64,000 nt of DNA from UBA6627 sp965248675 (GCA_965248675.1 CBDFJZ010000008.1:1860001-1924000), one strand, 5' to 3'. Positions 14,933 through 24,307 are shown, counted from the stretch's first letter. Notes: a model not told the origin generated them from the letters alone. A program made the numbers and translations.

Positions 14933-16246
14933 CTAGGGGAGGATGAGCGTATCGCCGATCCGGATCAGACCAATGTTGGTGATCCCGTTCGCGGCCGCAA
15001 GCGCGTCGACGGTCGTGTCGAATGCAATCGCGATCGACCACAGCGAGTCCCCGGGCTGGACGGTGTAGCGGCTGGTCGCCGGGGCGGCCGCGATCGTCCC
15101 GCCTCGAGGTACGCGCAGCTCCTGGCCGATGAACAGGAAGTTGACGTCGGCGATCCCGTTCGTCGTCGCGATCGCGTCGACCGTGGTGCCCCACTCCTCC
15201 GCGAGCGCGGAGAGCGTGTCGCCGGACTGCACGACGTAGCTCAGCGGACGCGGCGGGCTGTCGCGCAGCAGCTCCCAGACGGTCGTGTCGGCAACGCCGA
15301 AGCGCCAGACCGACATCGCCTCCGCCTGGCTGGCGAACGCTTCTTCGATGAACTCGCTCCACTGCGTGCCGTCGTCGACCGTGCCGTCGCCGATCGGATG
15401 GACGGGCAGGCCGAACTCGCTCACGGCACGGACGGCGGATTGCAACGCGAAGCGAGGCGTGACCCCCTCCTCGGGCGGTTCGTCGCCGGCGAGCCGGTAC
15501 TTCCGGATGTTGTTCGAGTTGTCGAACGCGCTCCAGTAGACCTGAGGTGCGACCGCGTCGGTGAACTGCGCGAACTCCGCCATCGGAATCCGCGGCACCT
15601 CCCACGGCCGCGCGTCGATCGACGTTCCGATGAAGGCGTTAGGCTGCAGCCGTCGCACCGCCTCGCCGTAGCGCTCCGCGTCGTCGGTGGTGCCGCGCCA
15701 GAAGCCCGAGTGCGCCTCGAGGTCGACGATCAGGCTGCGCGCGCCGGCGTTCAGGATCTGCGAGGCGACCTTCGCTTCGCCAACGGGGTCTTCGCCGTGC
15801 ACGACGCCCCACGCGTGGAACGGCACGCCGGCGTCCTCGAAGAACGCGGCCAGCGAGGCGGTCGTGTCGGGTCCGTCGATCGCCTCGGCGGTCCGGTCGT
15901 ACTTCGACATCCAGTCGGTGCCGTCGTGCACCTTGATCGCGATCCCCAGGCCGTGCGCGGCCAGCACGTCGCGGATCTCCTCGCGCGCCCCGTCGTGCTG
16001 GAACTGCCACACCCACGCGAGGTGGCTCGCCGCCCCGGCGCCGATCGCCGCGCGCGGCGCCGGCGGGAGCGCCGGTGTGAGACCTCGCGACGACGCGTCG
16101 CCGCGGGCGAGCACGGTCTTCGGGCCGAGCGCGATCGCGAGCGGGACCGCGGCAGCGGTCGCGAGGAACGCTCTTCGGGAAACGAAGCGTTGAGAGACGG
16201 GGCGTACGGATCCGGGGGGTCTCGGGGAGCGGCGTGGCCGGCGCAC
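14933..16246 (-). CDS. Tat-exported LysM protein with glycoside-hydrolase-like domain
   Basis: A 437-residue protein. A twin-arginine-type signal (SRRAFLATAAAVPLAIALG) is followed by a roughly 290-residue barrel-like domain (LGIAIKVHDGTDW, SLIVDLEAHSGFW, APQVYWSAFDNS), reminiscent of GH25/DUF1906-type domains. It ends in two LysM modules (YVVQSGDTLSALAEEWG and YTVQPGDSLWSIAIAFD). LysM binds N-acetylglucosamine polymers, so the protein likely sits on peptidoglycan or another glycan. The start is GTG with AGGTGG upstream. Together with the riboswitch-controlled hydrolase and the exported barrel protein it forms an envelope cluster. Catalytic activity is inferred only. Confidence 0.8.
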   Translation of the reverse strand: MRRPRRSPRPPGSVRPVSQRFVSRRAFLATAAAVPLAIALGPKTVLARGDASSRGLTPALPPAPRAAIGAGAASHLAWVWQFQHDGAREEIRDVLAAHGLGIAIKVHDGTDWMSKYDRTAEAIDGPDTTASLAAFFEDAGVPFHAWGVVHGEDPVGEAKVASQILNAGARSLIVDLEAHSGFWRGTTDDAERYGEAVRRLQPNAFIGTSIDARPWEVPRIPMAEFAQFTDAVAPQVYWSAFDNSNNIRKYRLAGDEPPEEGVTPRFALQSAVRAVSEFGLPVHPIGDGTVDDGTQWSEFIEEAFASQAEAMSVWRFGVADTTVWELLRDSPPRPLSYVVQSGDTLSALAEEWGTTVDAIATTNGIADVNFLFIGQELRVPRGGTIAAAPATSRYTVQPGDSLWSIAIAFDTTVDALAAANGITNIGLIRIGDTLILP

Positions 16247-16395
16247 GGCGGAACCACCTGACTCGTGCGCGATCGATGACCATCGCGCGTGCGGTCCCCG
16301 CCTCTCTCAGTATCGCACGCTTCCCGTCGCAGCCGCAGTGTCCATGACGAATGTGTCGCGCCGCCCTTGGAGGCATTGAATATCATTGAGACCAA

Positions 16396-16420
16396 CGGGC
16401 GAGGCAGCGAGCCTCGCCCG
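16396..16420 (+). repeat. Perfect 10-bp inverted repeat in the ald leader
   Basis: CGGGCGAGGC-AGCGA-GCCTCGCCCG forms a perfect stem of 10 bp, ending 43 bases before the alanine dehydrogenase start. It could be an attenuator-like hairpin or a protein-binding site. No T-run follows. Confidence 0.5.
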
Positions 16421-16462
16421 ACGTGCGATCAGAGAGCGATCGCTCCGTCGATGGGGGTACGA

Positions 16463-17515
16463 ATGGCTGAGAACGCCATCGGCAGTGTCGGCGTCCCGCG
16501 CGAGACGAAGATTGGCGAGGACCGCGTCGGGCTGACGCCGCAGGTCGCGGCCGACCTCGCGGCGCTCGGCATCGAGGTGCGCGTCGAGCGCGGCGCGGGC
16601 GCCGGAGCTCGCTTCCCCGACGAGGCCTACGCCGCGGCCGGAGCGCGAGTCGTTGATGTCGACGGAGCGTTCAGCGCCGAGCTGATCATGAAGGTGAAGG
16701 AGCCGAACTCGGAGGAGATCGCGCACCTCGGACCCGGTCAGACGCTCTTCACGTTCGTGCACCTGGCCGGGAGCCCGCACATGCAGGCGCCACTCGACGC
16801 CAGCGGTGCCACTGTGCTCGCGTACGAGCTGCTCGAGGACGATCAGGGGCGCAACCCGATCCTCGCGCCGATGAGCTTCATCGCCGGACGGCTCGCGCCG
16901 CAGATCGGCTCGCACTATCTCGAGGGCATGCACGGAGGACGTGGGGTACTCCTCGGAGCGGTGCTGGGCACGGAGCCGGCGCTGGCCGTGGTGGTCGGCG
17001 CCGGCGTCGTCGGCCGCCAGGCCGCCGAGGTCGCGCACGGCATGGGCGCCCGGGTGGCGCTCGTCGACAACCGCGAGGCGCACGCGCGCGAGGTGGCCTC
17101 GCAGATCGGCCCGCTCGCCGAGGCGGTGTCGCCCGATCGCCTGGCCTCCGTGCTGGGTGACGCCAGCCTGCTCGTCGGCGCCGTCCACAGTGCGGGCGAG
17201 GCGGCGCCGCACGTGGTGAGCGCCGCGATGATCGAGGCGATGCCGCCGGGCTCCGTCGCGGTGGACGTGGCGATCGACGAGGGTGGCTGCTTCGAGACGT
17301 CGCGACCGACCTCGCACGACGAGCCGACCTACGTCACGCACGAGGTCATCCACTACTGCGTCCCGAACATGCCGAGCATGGTCGCCCACGACGCGACCGT
17401 CGCCCTCGTCGCCGCGACGCGGCCGCACATCCTTACGCTGGTGCGGCACGGCCTCGAAACGTTCCGCGCCGACCCCGGTCACGCGAAGGCGATCGTCGTC
17501 GAGCCGGCGGCCTGA
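16463..17515 (+). CDS. ald: Alanine dehydrogenase
   Basis: A 350-residue NAD-dependent alanine dehydrogenase interconverting L-alanine and pyruvate plus ammonia. The start motif VGVPRETKIGEDRVGLTP, the active-site lysine in LIMKVKEP (Lys79 by comparison with the mycobacterial enzyme) and His100 in FTFVHLAG are present. So are the Rossmann turn VVVGAGVVGRQAAE and the late VPNMPSMVAHDAT segment. Length fits a family of about 370. I chose ATG 16463, seven bases after a GGGGG run. It overlaps the next gene in TGATG, suggesting coupled translation. Confidence 0.93.
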   Translation: MAENAIGSVGVPRETKIGEDRVGLTPQVAADLAALGIEVRVERGAGAGARFPDEAYAAAGARVVDVDGAFSAELIMKVKEPNSEEIAHLGPGQTLFTFVHLAGSPHMQAPLDASGATVLAYELLEDDQGRNPILAPMSFIAGRLAPQIGSHYLEGMHGGRGVLLGAVLGTEPALAVVVGAGVVGRQAAEVAHGMGARVALVDNREAHAREVASQIGPLAEAVSPDRLASVLGDASLLVGAVHSAGEAAPHVVSAAMIEAMPPGSVAVDVAIDEGGCFETSRPTSHDEPTYVTHEVIHYCVPNMPSMVAHDATVALVAATRPHILTLVRHGLETFRADPGHAKAIVVEPAA

Positions 17516-18735
17516 TGGCTGTCGAGTTCCGCAATGCACGGAAGGACGAGTTCGACGACTATCGGCGCGTCGTCAACTACGTCGTCCCGGGCGTTCCGAG
17601 CGACGAGCCGAGACCGGAAGCGCCGACCTGGCGGCTCAACCCGGAACACACGATCTGCGCGTTCGTCGATGGTCAGCTGGTGTCCACCTACGGCGCCTAC
17701 GACTTCACGGTGAGGCTGAACGGCGCACCCGTCTCGATGGCGGGCGTGACCAACGTCGGGACGCTGCCCGGGTACCGGCGACGCGGCTTCATCCGCGAGC
17801 TCGTCACGCGAGGCCTCTCCGACGCCCGCGATCGCGGACAGAGCTGCGCGATCCTCTGGGCCTCGTACGCCGCGATCTACCAGCGCTTCGGCTACGGGTT
17901 CGCCTCGTTGCGGACCGGCTACACCTGGGACCCTCGCTACGGCGCGCTCACCGGCCCCCCGGCGACCGGTCAGGCGGATGTCGTCACCTTCGAGGAGGGC
18001 CGGCCGATCGCACAACGCCTCCTCGCGCAGCACGTCGCCCCTCGCAACCTCATGATCGAGCGCAGCGACGAGGCCTGGAACCGGATCTTCGAGCCGGATG
18101 AGCCGAGCTGGAAGCCGCATCAGATGGTCATCTACCGCGACGCTCCCGGAGAGCCGCGCGGCTACCTCTACTTCCGCAATCGCGAGGACGAGGACCTGTT
18201 CGACCCCGGTCCCGACCAGTGCATGAAGGTCGGCGCGTTCGTCGCCCTCGATACCGACGCCTATCGAGGCCTCTGGAACTCCCTCGCCGCCCACGATCTG
18301 GTCCGCGAAATCGAGATGGAGGGCGTTCCCGAGGACGACCCGGCGCCGCTGCTGCTCGAGGAGCCTCGAACGCTGCGGCGCCGCACCGGCGACGGCATCT
18401 GGATGCGCATCGCCGATGTGGAACTGGCGCTGGGCCAGCGGCTCTACGGCGCGCCGGGAGCGCTAACGATCGCCGTCGAGGACGAACTCTGCGATTGGAA
18501 CGCCGGAACCTACCGCCTCGAAACGGACGGTGCGACCTCGCGCGTGGCGCGAACTTCCGCCGAGGCCGATCTGACCCTCCCCGTGGCGCGGCTCGCCTCG
18601 CTGCTCAGCGGGTTCGCCAGCGCGACTCAGCTCGCCCGCCTCGGGCTGATCGAGGCGCGCGACTCCAGCGTCCTCGAACTCGCCGATCGGATCGTTGCGA
18701 CCGCCTACCGGCCATACTGCCAGGACGAGTTCTAG
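17515..18735 (+). CDS. Eis-family GNAT N-acetyltransferase
   Basis: A 406-residue protein with the layout of Eis proteins: an N-terminal GNAT domain whose acetyl-CoA loop is VTNVGTLPGYRRRGFIREL, a second GNAT-like domain, and a C-terminal SCP2-like domain (DLTLPVARLASLLSG…). As in Eis enzymes the chain ends near an aromatic residue (DEF), where the terminal carboxylate is catalytic in the mycobacterial protein. Eis enzymes acetylate multiple amines on aminoglycosides or polyamines; the real substrate here is unknown. Its start overlaps the alanine dehydrogenase stop. Confidence 0.9.
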   Translation: MAVEFRNARKDEFDDYRRVVNYVVPGVPSDEPRPEAPTWRLNPEHTICAFVDGQLVSTYGAYDFTVRLNGAPVSMAGVTNVGTLPGYRRRGFIRELVTRGLSDARDRGQSCAILWASYAAIYQRFGYGFASLRTGYTWDPRYGALTGPPATGQADVVTFEEGRPIAQRLLAQHVAPRNLMIERSDEAWNRIFEPDEPSWKPHQMVIYRDAPGEPRGYLYFRNREDEDLFDPGPDQCMKVGAFVALDTDAYRGLWNSLAAHDLVREIEMEGVPEDDPAPLLLEEPRTLRRRTGDGIWMRIADVELALGQRLYGAPGALTIAVEDELCDWNAGTYRLETDGATSRVARTSAEADLTLPVARLASLLSGFASATQLARLGLIEARDSSVLELADRIVATAYRPYCQDEF

Positions 18736-18793
18736 CCGCGAACTCGTTGACGTCGAGGTGCGCGGTCGCGCCACCACCTCGCGAAGGATCGCG

Positions 18794-20578
18794 ATGCAGA
18801 GCGACGGACTGATCGGTGAACTGGCGATTGTCGTCGTGCTGGCGGTGTTCGCCGCCCTGCTGCTGCATCGCGTTCGGCTGCCACCGGTGATCGGCTTCCT
18901 CGTCGCCGGTGCGATCGCGGGCCCCGACGGGATCGGCCTCGTCACTGATACCGAGGACATCGAGCTGATCGCCGAGGTGGGCGTGATCCTGCTGCTGTTC
19001 TCGGTCGGCCTCGAGTTCTCGTTGTCAAGGCTGCGGTTCATCTGGCGGGCGGTCGCGATCGGCGGGTCGCTGCAGGTCGGGATCACCGTGCTGGCGACCT
19101 ACCTGCTGCTCACGGCGCTCGGTGAGACCCCGCAGCGAGCCGTCTTCTTCGGGCTCGTGGTAGCGCTGTCGAGCACCGCGATCGTGCTCGGCGCCCTCGA
19201 TGCCCGCGGCGAGCTCGATTCGCCTCACGGACGGTTCATCGTCGGCGCGCTCATCTTCCAGGACCTGCTCGTCGTGCCGCTGACCCTATTCGTACCGCTG
19301 TTGGCGGGTGAGGGCGATGACGTCGTCAGCGAGCTCTTCATCGCCTTCGCGAAAGCGTTAGGCGTCCTGGCCGCCGCGGCCGTCGCGGCGCGGTTCGTGA
19401 TCCCTCGCTTCTTCCGGCTGGTTGACCAGACCCGCAGTCGCGAGGTGTTCCTGCTTGCCGTGCTGAGCGTCGGCGTGGGGCTGGCGTGGGGCATGTCCGA
19501 GGTCGGCCTGTCGTTCGCGCTCGGCGCGTTTCTGGCCGGCCTGCTCCTCGCCGACACGGACTACGCGCACCGCGCGGTGACCGATGTGATCCCGCTGCGC
19601 GACACGTTCACCAGCATCTTCTTCATCTCGCTCGGGATGTTGTTCGACCCATCGGTGCTGGTCGACGAACCAGTGCGCATGCCGCTGATCGTGATCGGGC
19701 TGCTTCTCGGCAAAGGGGTGATCGCCTCGCTGTCGGCGATCGCGATGCGCTATCCGGCGCGCGCGTCGTGGGAGGTCGGGGTCAACCTCGCCCAGTTCGG
19801 CGAGTTCGGGTTCATCGTCCTCACCCTCGGCCTCAGCGCCGGCCTGGCAACCGACCGTGAGCTGGCGATGATCGTCAGCGCTGGGGTGCTGAGCATGGTG
19901 CTGTCGAGGCTCGCGATGGAGTTCGCGCCCAGGCTGCGCGCCGGAGAGGCAATCCTCCGACCGCTCGAGCGGCTGCTCCGAGCGCCGGGGATCGATGAGC
20001 GGGAACCGCGGCATCGAGGCCTCACCGACCACGTTGTGGTGGTCGGCTACGGCGTCGCCGGACGGCTGCTGGTGCGCTCGCTCGCCGACGCCGGTGTACC
20101 GCACCTGGTGCTGGAGCTGAACGCCGAAACGGTGCGGGCGGCGCGCGCGGCTGGGGCCCCGGCCTACTACGGCGACATCACAAGCCCCGAGGCGCTCACC
20201 TATGCGCAGGTGCCGTACGCGCGCGCGCTGGTGCTGTTGATCAACGATCCGAATGCGGCCCGCCGAGCGATCGCCGCCGTGCGGGCGGTCTGCCCCGTGA
20301 CGCCGATCATGGTCCGCACCCGCTACGTCCGAGACAGCGGGGAGCTGCGCGCGCTCGGCGCCGACATCGTGGTCGCCGAGGAGCTCGAAGGCGGTACCGA
20401 GATGGCCGCTCATGTGCTGCACCAGACCGGCCGCTCGGAGATGGACGTCCGCCTCATCGTCGGACGCGCCCTCGACGAGGTTGCGGGCGATGGCGCGACC
20501 GGTGAGAACCAGCACTGGCTGACGGCGGTCGACGATCCCGACCCTTCGGAGCCGCGCCCCGATGCGCCCTCGTCGTGA
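18794..20578 (+). CDS. KefB/CPA2-type cation:proton antiporter with TrkA-N domain
   Basis: A 594-residue membrane protein. About 12 hydrophobic segments span residues 1-390, including VALSSTAIVLGAL and FQDLLVVPLTLF typical of monovalent cation:proton antiporter-2. A cytosolic Rossmann RCK/TrkA-N domain follows (HVVVVGYGVAGRLLVRSLAD). It probably exchanges K+ or Na+ for H+ with nucleotide-controlled gating. ATG 18794 has AAGGA six bases upstream; the longer frame upstream overlaps the previous gene and lacks a ribosome binding site. It overlaps the lipoprotein gene by GTGA. Confidence 0.92.
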   Translation: MQSDGLIGELAIVVVLAVFAALLLHRVRLPPVIGFLVAGAIAGPDGIGLVTDTEDIELIAEVGVILLLFSVGLEFSLSRLRFIWRAVAIGGSLQVGITVLATYLLLTALGETPQRAVFFGLVVALSSTAIVLGALDARGELDSPHGRFIVGALIFQDLLVVPLTLFVPLLAGEGDDVVSELFIAFAKALGVLAAAAVAARFVIPRFFRLVDQTRSREVFLLAVLSVGVGLAWGMSEVGLSFALGAFLAGLLLADTDYAHRAVTDVIPLRDTFTSIFFISLGMLFDPSVLVDEPVRMPLIVIGLLLGKGVIASLSAIAMRYPARASWEVGVNLAQFGEFGFIVLTLGLSAGLATDRELAMIVSAGVLSMVLSRLAMEFAPRLRAGEAILRPLERLLRAPGIDEREPRHRGLTDHVVVVGYGVAGRLLVRSLADAGVPHLVLELNAETVRAARAAGAPAYYGDITSPEALTYAQVPYARALVLLINDPNAARRAIAAVRAVCPVTPIMVRTRYVRDSGELRALGADIVVAEELEGGTEMAAHVLHQTGRSEMDVRLIVGRALDEVAGDGATGENQHWLTAVDDPDPSEPRPDAPSS

Positions 20579-21066
20579 TCCGCGTCGCGATGCTGATCGG
20601 CCTCGGACTGTTCGTCGCGGCGTGCTCCGATCCCGAGCGGCCGGTGACCTCGCCGCTCGCGGACGCGGATCAGCCGCTGGCGCCGACGTTCGCCGATGTG
20701 AGCGCCGTCGAGCTGTCGGGTGAGGCGGGCGCGTACACGTTCTCGGTCACCGTCAGCAGCCCCGACGCCGGCTGTGAGCAGTACGCCGATTGGTGGGAGG
20801 TGGCGACCGAAACGGGCGACCTCGTCTACCGCCGCGTGCTGCTACACAGCCACGTCGCGGAGCAGCCGTTCGTCCGGAGCGGCGGTCCCGTCGCCATCAC
20901 GTCGGACCAGACGGTGATCGTGCGGGCGCACATGAACACCGGCGGATACGGCGGCGCGGCTCTCCGCGGCTCCGCGGACGGCGGGTTCGAGGCGTTCCAG
21001 CCGGAGCCTGGCTTCGCCGCGCCGCTCGCATCGCGCGAGCCGTTGCCGGATCGCTGCGACTTCTGA
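20575..21066 (+). CDS. Conserved lipoprotein of unknown function
   Basis: A 163-residue protein with a lipoprotein signal (LIGLGLFVAAC, lipobox Cys at residue 17). The mature part contains CEQYADWWEV and VRAHMNTGGYG and ends in DRCDF; the two extra cysteines might form a disulfide. GTG 20575 overlaps the antiporter stop, so the two are probably cotranslated. I do not know a function for the family; it may be an accessory of the antiporter or simply a cotranscribed envelope protein. Confidence 0.75.
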   Translation: MIRVAMLIGLGLFVAACSDPERPVTSPLADADQPLAPTFADVSAVELSGEAGAYTFSVTVSSPDAGCEQYADWWEVATETGDLVYRRVLLHSHVAEQPFVRSGGPVAITSDQTVIVRAHMNTGGYGGAALRGSADGGFEAFQPEPGFAAPLASREPLPDRCDF

Positions 21067-21194
21067 GCTGCGCTACTCCACGCTCGTGATGCTCACCCGT
21101 TGCTCGCAAGAGCGAAGCGGGGGGAGGATCGGATCGCACGAGCGCCTGACGGGCGCCGAGCTCGCCAACGGCGCTCCTGCGAAGGAGGCGAGCT

Positions 21195-22082
21195 ATGAAG
21201 ATCGCAATCACCGGCAGCTCGGGAATGGTCGGCTCGGTCCTGCGGGCCCGGCTCGAGGCCGGTGGCCACGAGGTCGTGCGGCTCCGCCACGGCGATGCTT
21301 CCAGCCCGGACGCCGAGTGGAGCCCAACCGATCAATGGATTCGCGACGGCGTGCTCGACGGCGTCGACGCCGTGGCCCACCTCGCGGGCGCCTCGATCGG
21401 CGATCGCCGCTGGAGCGCGTCCTACAAGGATGAGCTGCGCACCAGCCGGATCGATGGCGCCCGGCTGCTCGTCGAGACGATTCGCGGGATGACCGATCGC
21501 CCGAAGGCGTTCGTGACGTCGTCGGCCGTCGGCGTCTACGGCGACCGCGGCGAAGAGCGCCTGACCGAGCAGTCTTCGCGCGGCGACGGATTCCTCGCGG
21601 ACCTCGTCGTCGACTGGGAAGCGGAGGCCAACCGGGCCGAGGAGCTCGGGCTCCGCGTCGCAATCGTGCGCAGCGGCATCGTGCCTCGGAGCTTGCTCCC
21701 GGCGCTGATCACCCCGTTCAAGCTTGGGCTCGGGGGCAAGATCGGCAGCGGACGGCAGTACTTCCCGTGGGTCGGCCTCGAGGATCTGGTGCGCATCTAC
21801 GAGCACGCGGTGACGGGCGACCTCTCGGGCGCGGTGAACGCGGTGGGACCCGAGGAGGTCACCAACGCCGAGTTCACGAAGGATCTCGGCCGCGCGATCA
21901 GCCGCCCCACCTTCCTGCCGCTGCCCGCCTTCGCGCTCAAGCTGATCATGGGCGGCGAGAAGGCGCGAGAGACCGGCCTCGTCAGTCAGCGCGTCGTGCC
22001 GCAGCGCCTGATCGATGGCGGCTGGCAGTTCGGCCACCCGACGCTGGCAGACGCGCTCCCCGAGGAGCTCGCCGCGCTCTAA
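21195..22082 (+). CDS. TIGR01777-family NAD-dependent epimerase (SDR39U1-like)
   Basis: A 295-residue extended SDR protein. The Rossmann motif is ITGSSGMVGSVLRARL, followed by VAHLAGASIGDRRWS and the SxxxYG segment (TSSAVGVYGDRGEE), both characteristic of TIGR01777. The C-terminus (VVPQRLIDGGWQFGHPTLADAL) also matches. A GAAGGAGG ribosome binding site precedes ATG 21195. The next gene encodes an SRPBCC protein, the usual partner of this family, often fused to it. Biochemical role is not established. Confidence 0.9.
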   Translation: MKIAITGSSGMVGSVLRARLEAGGHEVVRLRHGDASSPDAEWSPTDQWIRDGVLDGVDAVAHLAGASIGDRRWSASYKDELRTSRIDGARLLVETIRGMTDRPKAFVTSSAVGVYGDRGEERLTEQSSRGDGFLADLVVDWEAEANRAEELGLRVAIVRSGIVPRSLLPALITPFKLGLGGKIGSGRQYFPWVGLEDLVRIYEHAVTGDLSGAVNAVGPEEVTNAEFTKDLGRAISRPTFLPLPAFALKLIMGGEKARETGLVSQRVVPQRLIDGGWQFGHPTLADALPEELAAL

Positions 22083-22103
22083 CGCGATCGATCGGAGTCG
22101 CGC

Positions 22104-22573
22104 GTGTCGCTGCACCGCTTCGAGACCGAGCAAACGCTGCCGATCGGACGCGACGAGGCCTGGGCCTTCTTCTCCGATCCCCGGAACCTCGCCGTGATCA
22201 CCCCGCCGGACGTGCGCTTCGAGGTGACCTCGCCGCTGCCGGAACAAGTGTACGCCGGGCTGATCATCACGTACCGCGTACGACCGTTGTTCCGCATCCC
22301 CGTGCAGTGGGTGACGAGATCTCGCATCTGGACGAGGGGAACTACTTCGTCGACGAGCAACGCCTGGGGCCGTACCGCGTCTGGCACCACCAACACCGCT
22401 TCACCGAGGTGCCCGGCGGCATCCATGTCGGCGACGTGGTGCACTACGCGGTGCCGTTCGGTCCGCTCGGCGACATCGCGGATCGACTGGTGATCGCGAG
22501 GCGTGTTGAGCGGATCTTCGCGTTTCGGCGACGCGTCCTCGCGCAGCGGTTCGCCGAGCCGGTCGCTCGCTAG
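22104..22573 (+). pseudogene. SRPBCC-family protein, frameshifted
   Basis: Starts MSLHRFETEQTLPIGRDEAW and continues to IPVQWVT in one frame. At about 22314-22317 one base seems missing, and the rest (ISHLDEGNYFVDEQRLGPYR … AFRRRVLAQRF) lies in another frame ending at 22573. Restored length is about 157 residues, typical of the SRPBCC partners of TIGR01777 epimerases. The intact sequence on both sides favours a recent mutation or a sequencing error. Function is unknown; the fold is a hydrophobic-ligand-binding START-like domain. Confidence 0.8.
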
Positions 22574-23022
22574 GCCGGCGCGGCGGCGCGCCCGGTCCCG
22601 CTACAGGCGTTGCAGCTGGTGATCTCGCCGCCACCGCCGACGTCGACGCCGGCGATCGCGCCGGTGCCGCGGCAGACCCGACAGAGCGCGGCGTCGATCC
22701 CCGACGGGCGTCCGGCGCGCTCGTACGCCTCGAGGCCGAGGCGCGCGTCGGTCCAGAGCTCGCTGGCGACCTGGCGCGCGACGTCGTTCATCTGGAACTG
22801 GGCGGTGGTCAGAGTGCCGGCCGGTTCAGGGTCGAAGTCGGCGAACCCGGGCTGGCCCTCGACGAGGAGGGCGACGGTGTTCCCGGCGTCGATCCAGAAG
22901 TAGCGGGCGTCGGTGACCTTCGCGTTGTAGGAGCGCTGGGAGCGCCGAGACGCCACCGCGCGCGACGATCTGTGCCGCGCGGTGGCGTCTCGGCGCTCCC
23001 AGCGGCTGTAGGACATCTGCAT
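22570..23022 (-). CDS. Uncharacterised protein with C-terminal CxxCxGxG zinc motifs
   Basis: A 150-residue protein. The C-terminus holds two DnaJ-type knuckles, CRVCRGTG and CNACSGTG, which should bind one zinc. The middle (YFWIDAGNTVALLVEGQPGF…) is not recognised. The start ATG 23022 has GAGGGGG eight bases upstream. Codons 5-28 fall in a perfect 29-bp inverted repeat and encode an arginine-rich stretch that looks unlike a conserved domain, so the N-terminus may have been altered by that palindrome. It overlaps the stop of the SRPBCC gene on the opposite strand. Confidence 0.65.
   Translation of the reverse strand: MQMSYSRWERRDATARHRSSRAVASRRSQRSYNAKVTDARYFWIDAGNTVALLVEGQPGFADFDPEPAGTLTTAQFQMNDVARQVASELWTDARLGLEAYERAGRPSGIDAALCRVCRGTGAIAGVDVGGGGEITSCNACSGTGRAAAPA
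22934..23004. repeat. Perfect 29-bp inverted repeat with 13-base loop
   Basis: Arms 22934-22962 and 22976-23004 are exactly complementary, beginning CGCTGGGAGCGCC and ending GGCGCTCCCAGCG. The palindrome lies inside the 5' end of the zinc-motif gene. Its size and perfection are far beyond ordinary terminators. Confidence 0.95.
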
Positions 23023-23146
23023 CGCGGTACCCCCTCGGTGCCTCCCGAGGGCATCGTGGACCTCGCGCCGCGATCTCACAACGCCGGGCCGTCCGGCTCG
23101 TTCGTCGCAACCCGGCTCGCCGCCGCCTGGGGCCGGACCCTCCTCG

Positions 23147-24307
23147 CTAGATCGCGTGCTGACGCGCGGCGTCGCCGTCCCACTCGATGCCGAGGCCGGG
23201 CGCCGTGGGGAGCGGGATCTGTCCGTCCTCCACGATCTCGGTCCCGGCGACCAGATCGGCGCGCCAGGGGACGCCCGAGTAGCCGTACTCCAGCGTCAAG
23301 AAGTTGCCCAGCACCGCCCCCAGCTGCACGCACGCCGCCGTCGCCACAGGTCCCGACATGTTGTGCGGCGAGACTTCGACGTCGAACGCGCCAGCAAGCG
23401 TCGCGATCTCGAGGAACGCGGAGATGCCGCCGATCCACTTCACGTCCGGCATCACGACATCGAGCGCGCGCGCCTCGAAGAGCTGACGGAACGGCAGCAT
23501 CGTTGAGAGCTGCTCACCGCCCGCCATCCGCGGCCGGATCTGGCGGCGGAGCGCGGCGAACTCCTGAGGATCGTCGGTCCTGAACGGCTCCTCGATCCAG
23601 AACAGGTCGTACGGACGCAGTCGCTCCGCGACCGAGGCGGCGTCGCCTGGGCTCACCGCCCAGGCCCAGTCCGTGTGGAGGTGAACGTCCGGCCCGATCG
23701 CCTCGCGCACCGCGCGCACGCGCGCCTCGGCCAGGTCGATCTCGCCTCGCGTCAGGCCGGCGCCGCGGTTCGGGGTCACCTCGCCGGCCTGCGGGAACGG
23801 ATAGATCTTCACCGCCGTGAACCCCTCCCCGACCGCCCGCGCCGCGGTCGCCGCGAGGTCCTCGGGACTCCGCGAGGGCGTCGCCTGGCTCAGGTTCCCG
23901 TACAGCGCGAGTCGCTCCCGGATCGACCCTCCGAGCAGCACGTGGACCGGCTGCCCGAGCGCCTTCCCGGCGAGATCCCACAGCGCCATTTCGATCCCGC
24001 TGGCGGCGGCGAAGCGCACCCGCCCGGCGAACGGATTGTCGATCCATTGCCGCCGTTGCGGCCGCACGAGGCCAACCGGGTCCTTCCTCACGTAGTACGG
24101 CTTCATCTCCTCGACGGCGGCGACCACGCCGGCATCGAGGCGGCTCTGGCTCGCCTCGCCGACGCCCAGCACGCCCTCGTCGGTGTGGATCTCGACGAAC
24201 AGCCAGGTGCGGCGCCCCCGCGCGAAGCGCGGATCGAGAGAGTTAGCGCCACTGACGGCGCCCTTCGCGGCGTCGACGACGACCGTGGTGATGTCGGTGA
24301 TCTGCAT
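23147..24307 (-). CDS. Mandelate racemase/muconate-lactonizing (enolase superfamily) enzyme
   Basis: A 386-residue enolase-superfamily protein. N-terminal capping domain to about residue 120, then a barrel with Lys167 (TAVKIYPF), metal ligands Asp213 (HTDWAW), Glu239 (WIEEP) and Glu265 (AGGEQ), and the base His315 (EVSPHNM). This residue set resembles sugar-acid dehydratases of the mandelate racemase/galactonate dehydratase subgroup. Expected chemistry is Mg2+-assisted proton abstraction next to a carboxylate, giving dehydration or epimerisation. It has no obvious operon partner here, so the substrate stays open. Confidence 0.9.
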   Translation of the reverse strand: MQITDITTVVVDAAKGAVSGANSLDPRFARGRRTWLFVEIHTDEGVLGVGEASQSRLDAGVVAAVEEMKPYYVRKDPVGLVRPQRRQWIDNPFAGRVRFAAASGIEMALWDLAGKALGQPVHVLLGGSIRERLALYGNLSQATPSRSPEDLAATAARAVGEGFTAVKIYPFPQAGEVTPNRGAGLTRGEIDLAEARVRAVREAIGPDVHLHTDWAWAVSPGDAASVAERLRPYDLFWIEEPFRTDDPQEFAALRRQIRPRMAGGEQLSTMLPFRQLFEARALDVVMPDVKWIGGISAFLEIATLAGAFDVEVSPHNMSGPVATAACVQLGAVLGNFLTLEYGYSGVPWRADLVAGTEIVEDGQIPLPTAPGLGIEWDGDAARQHAI

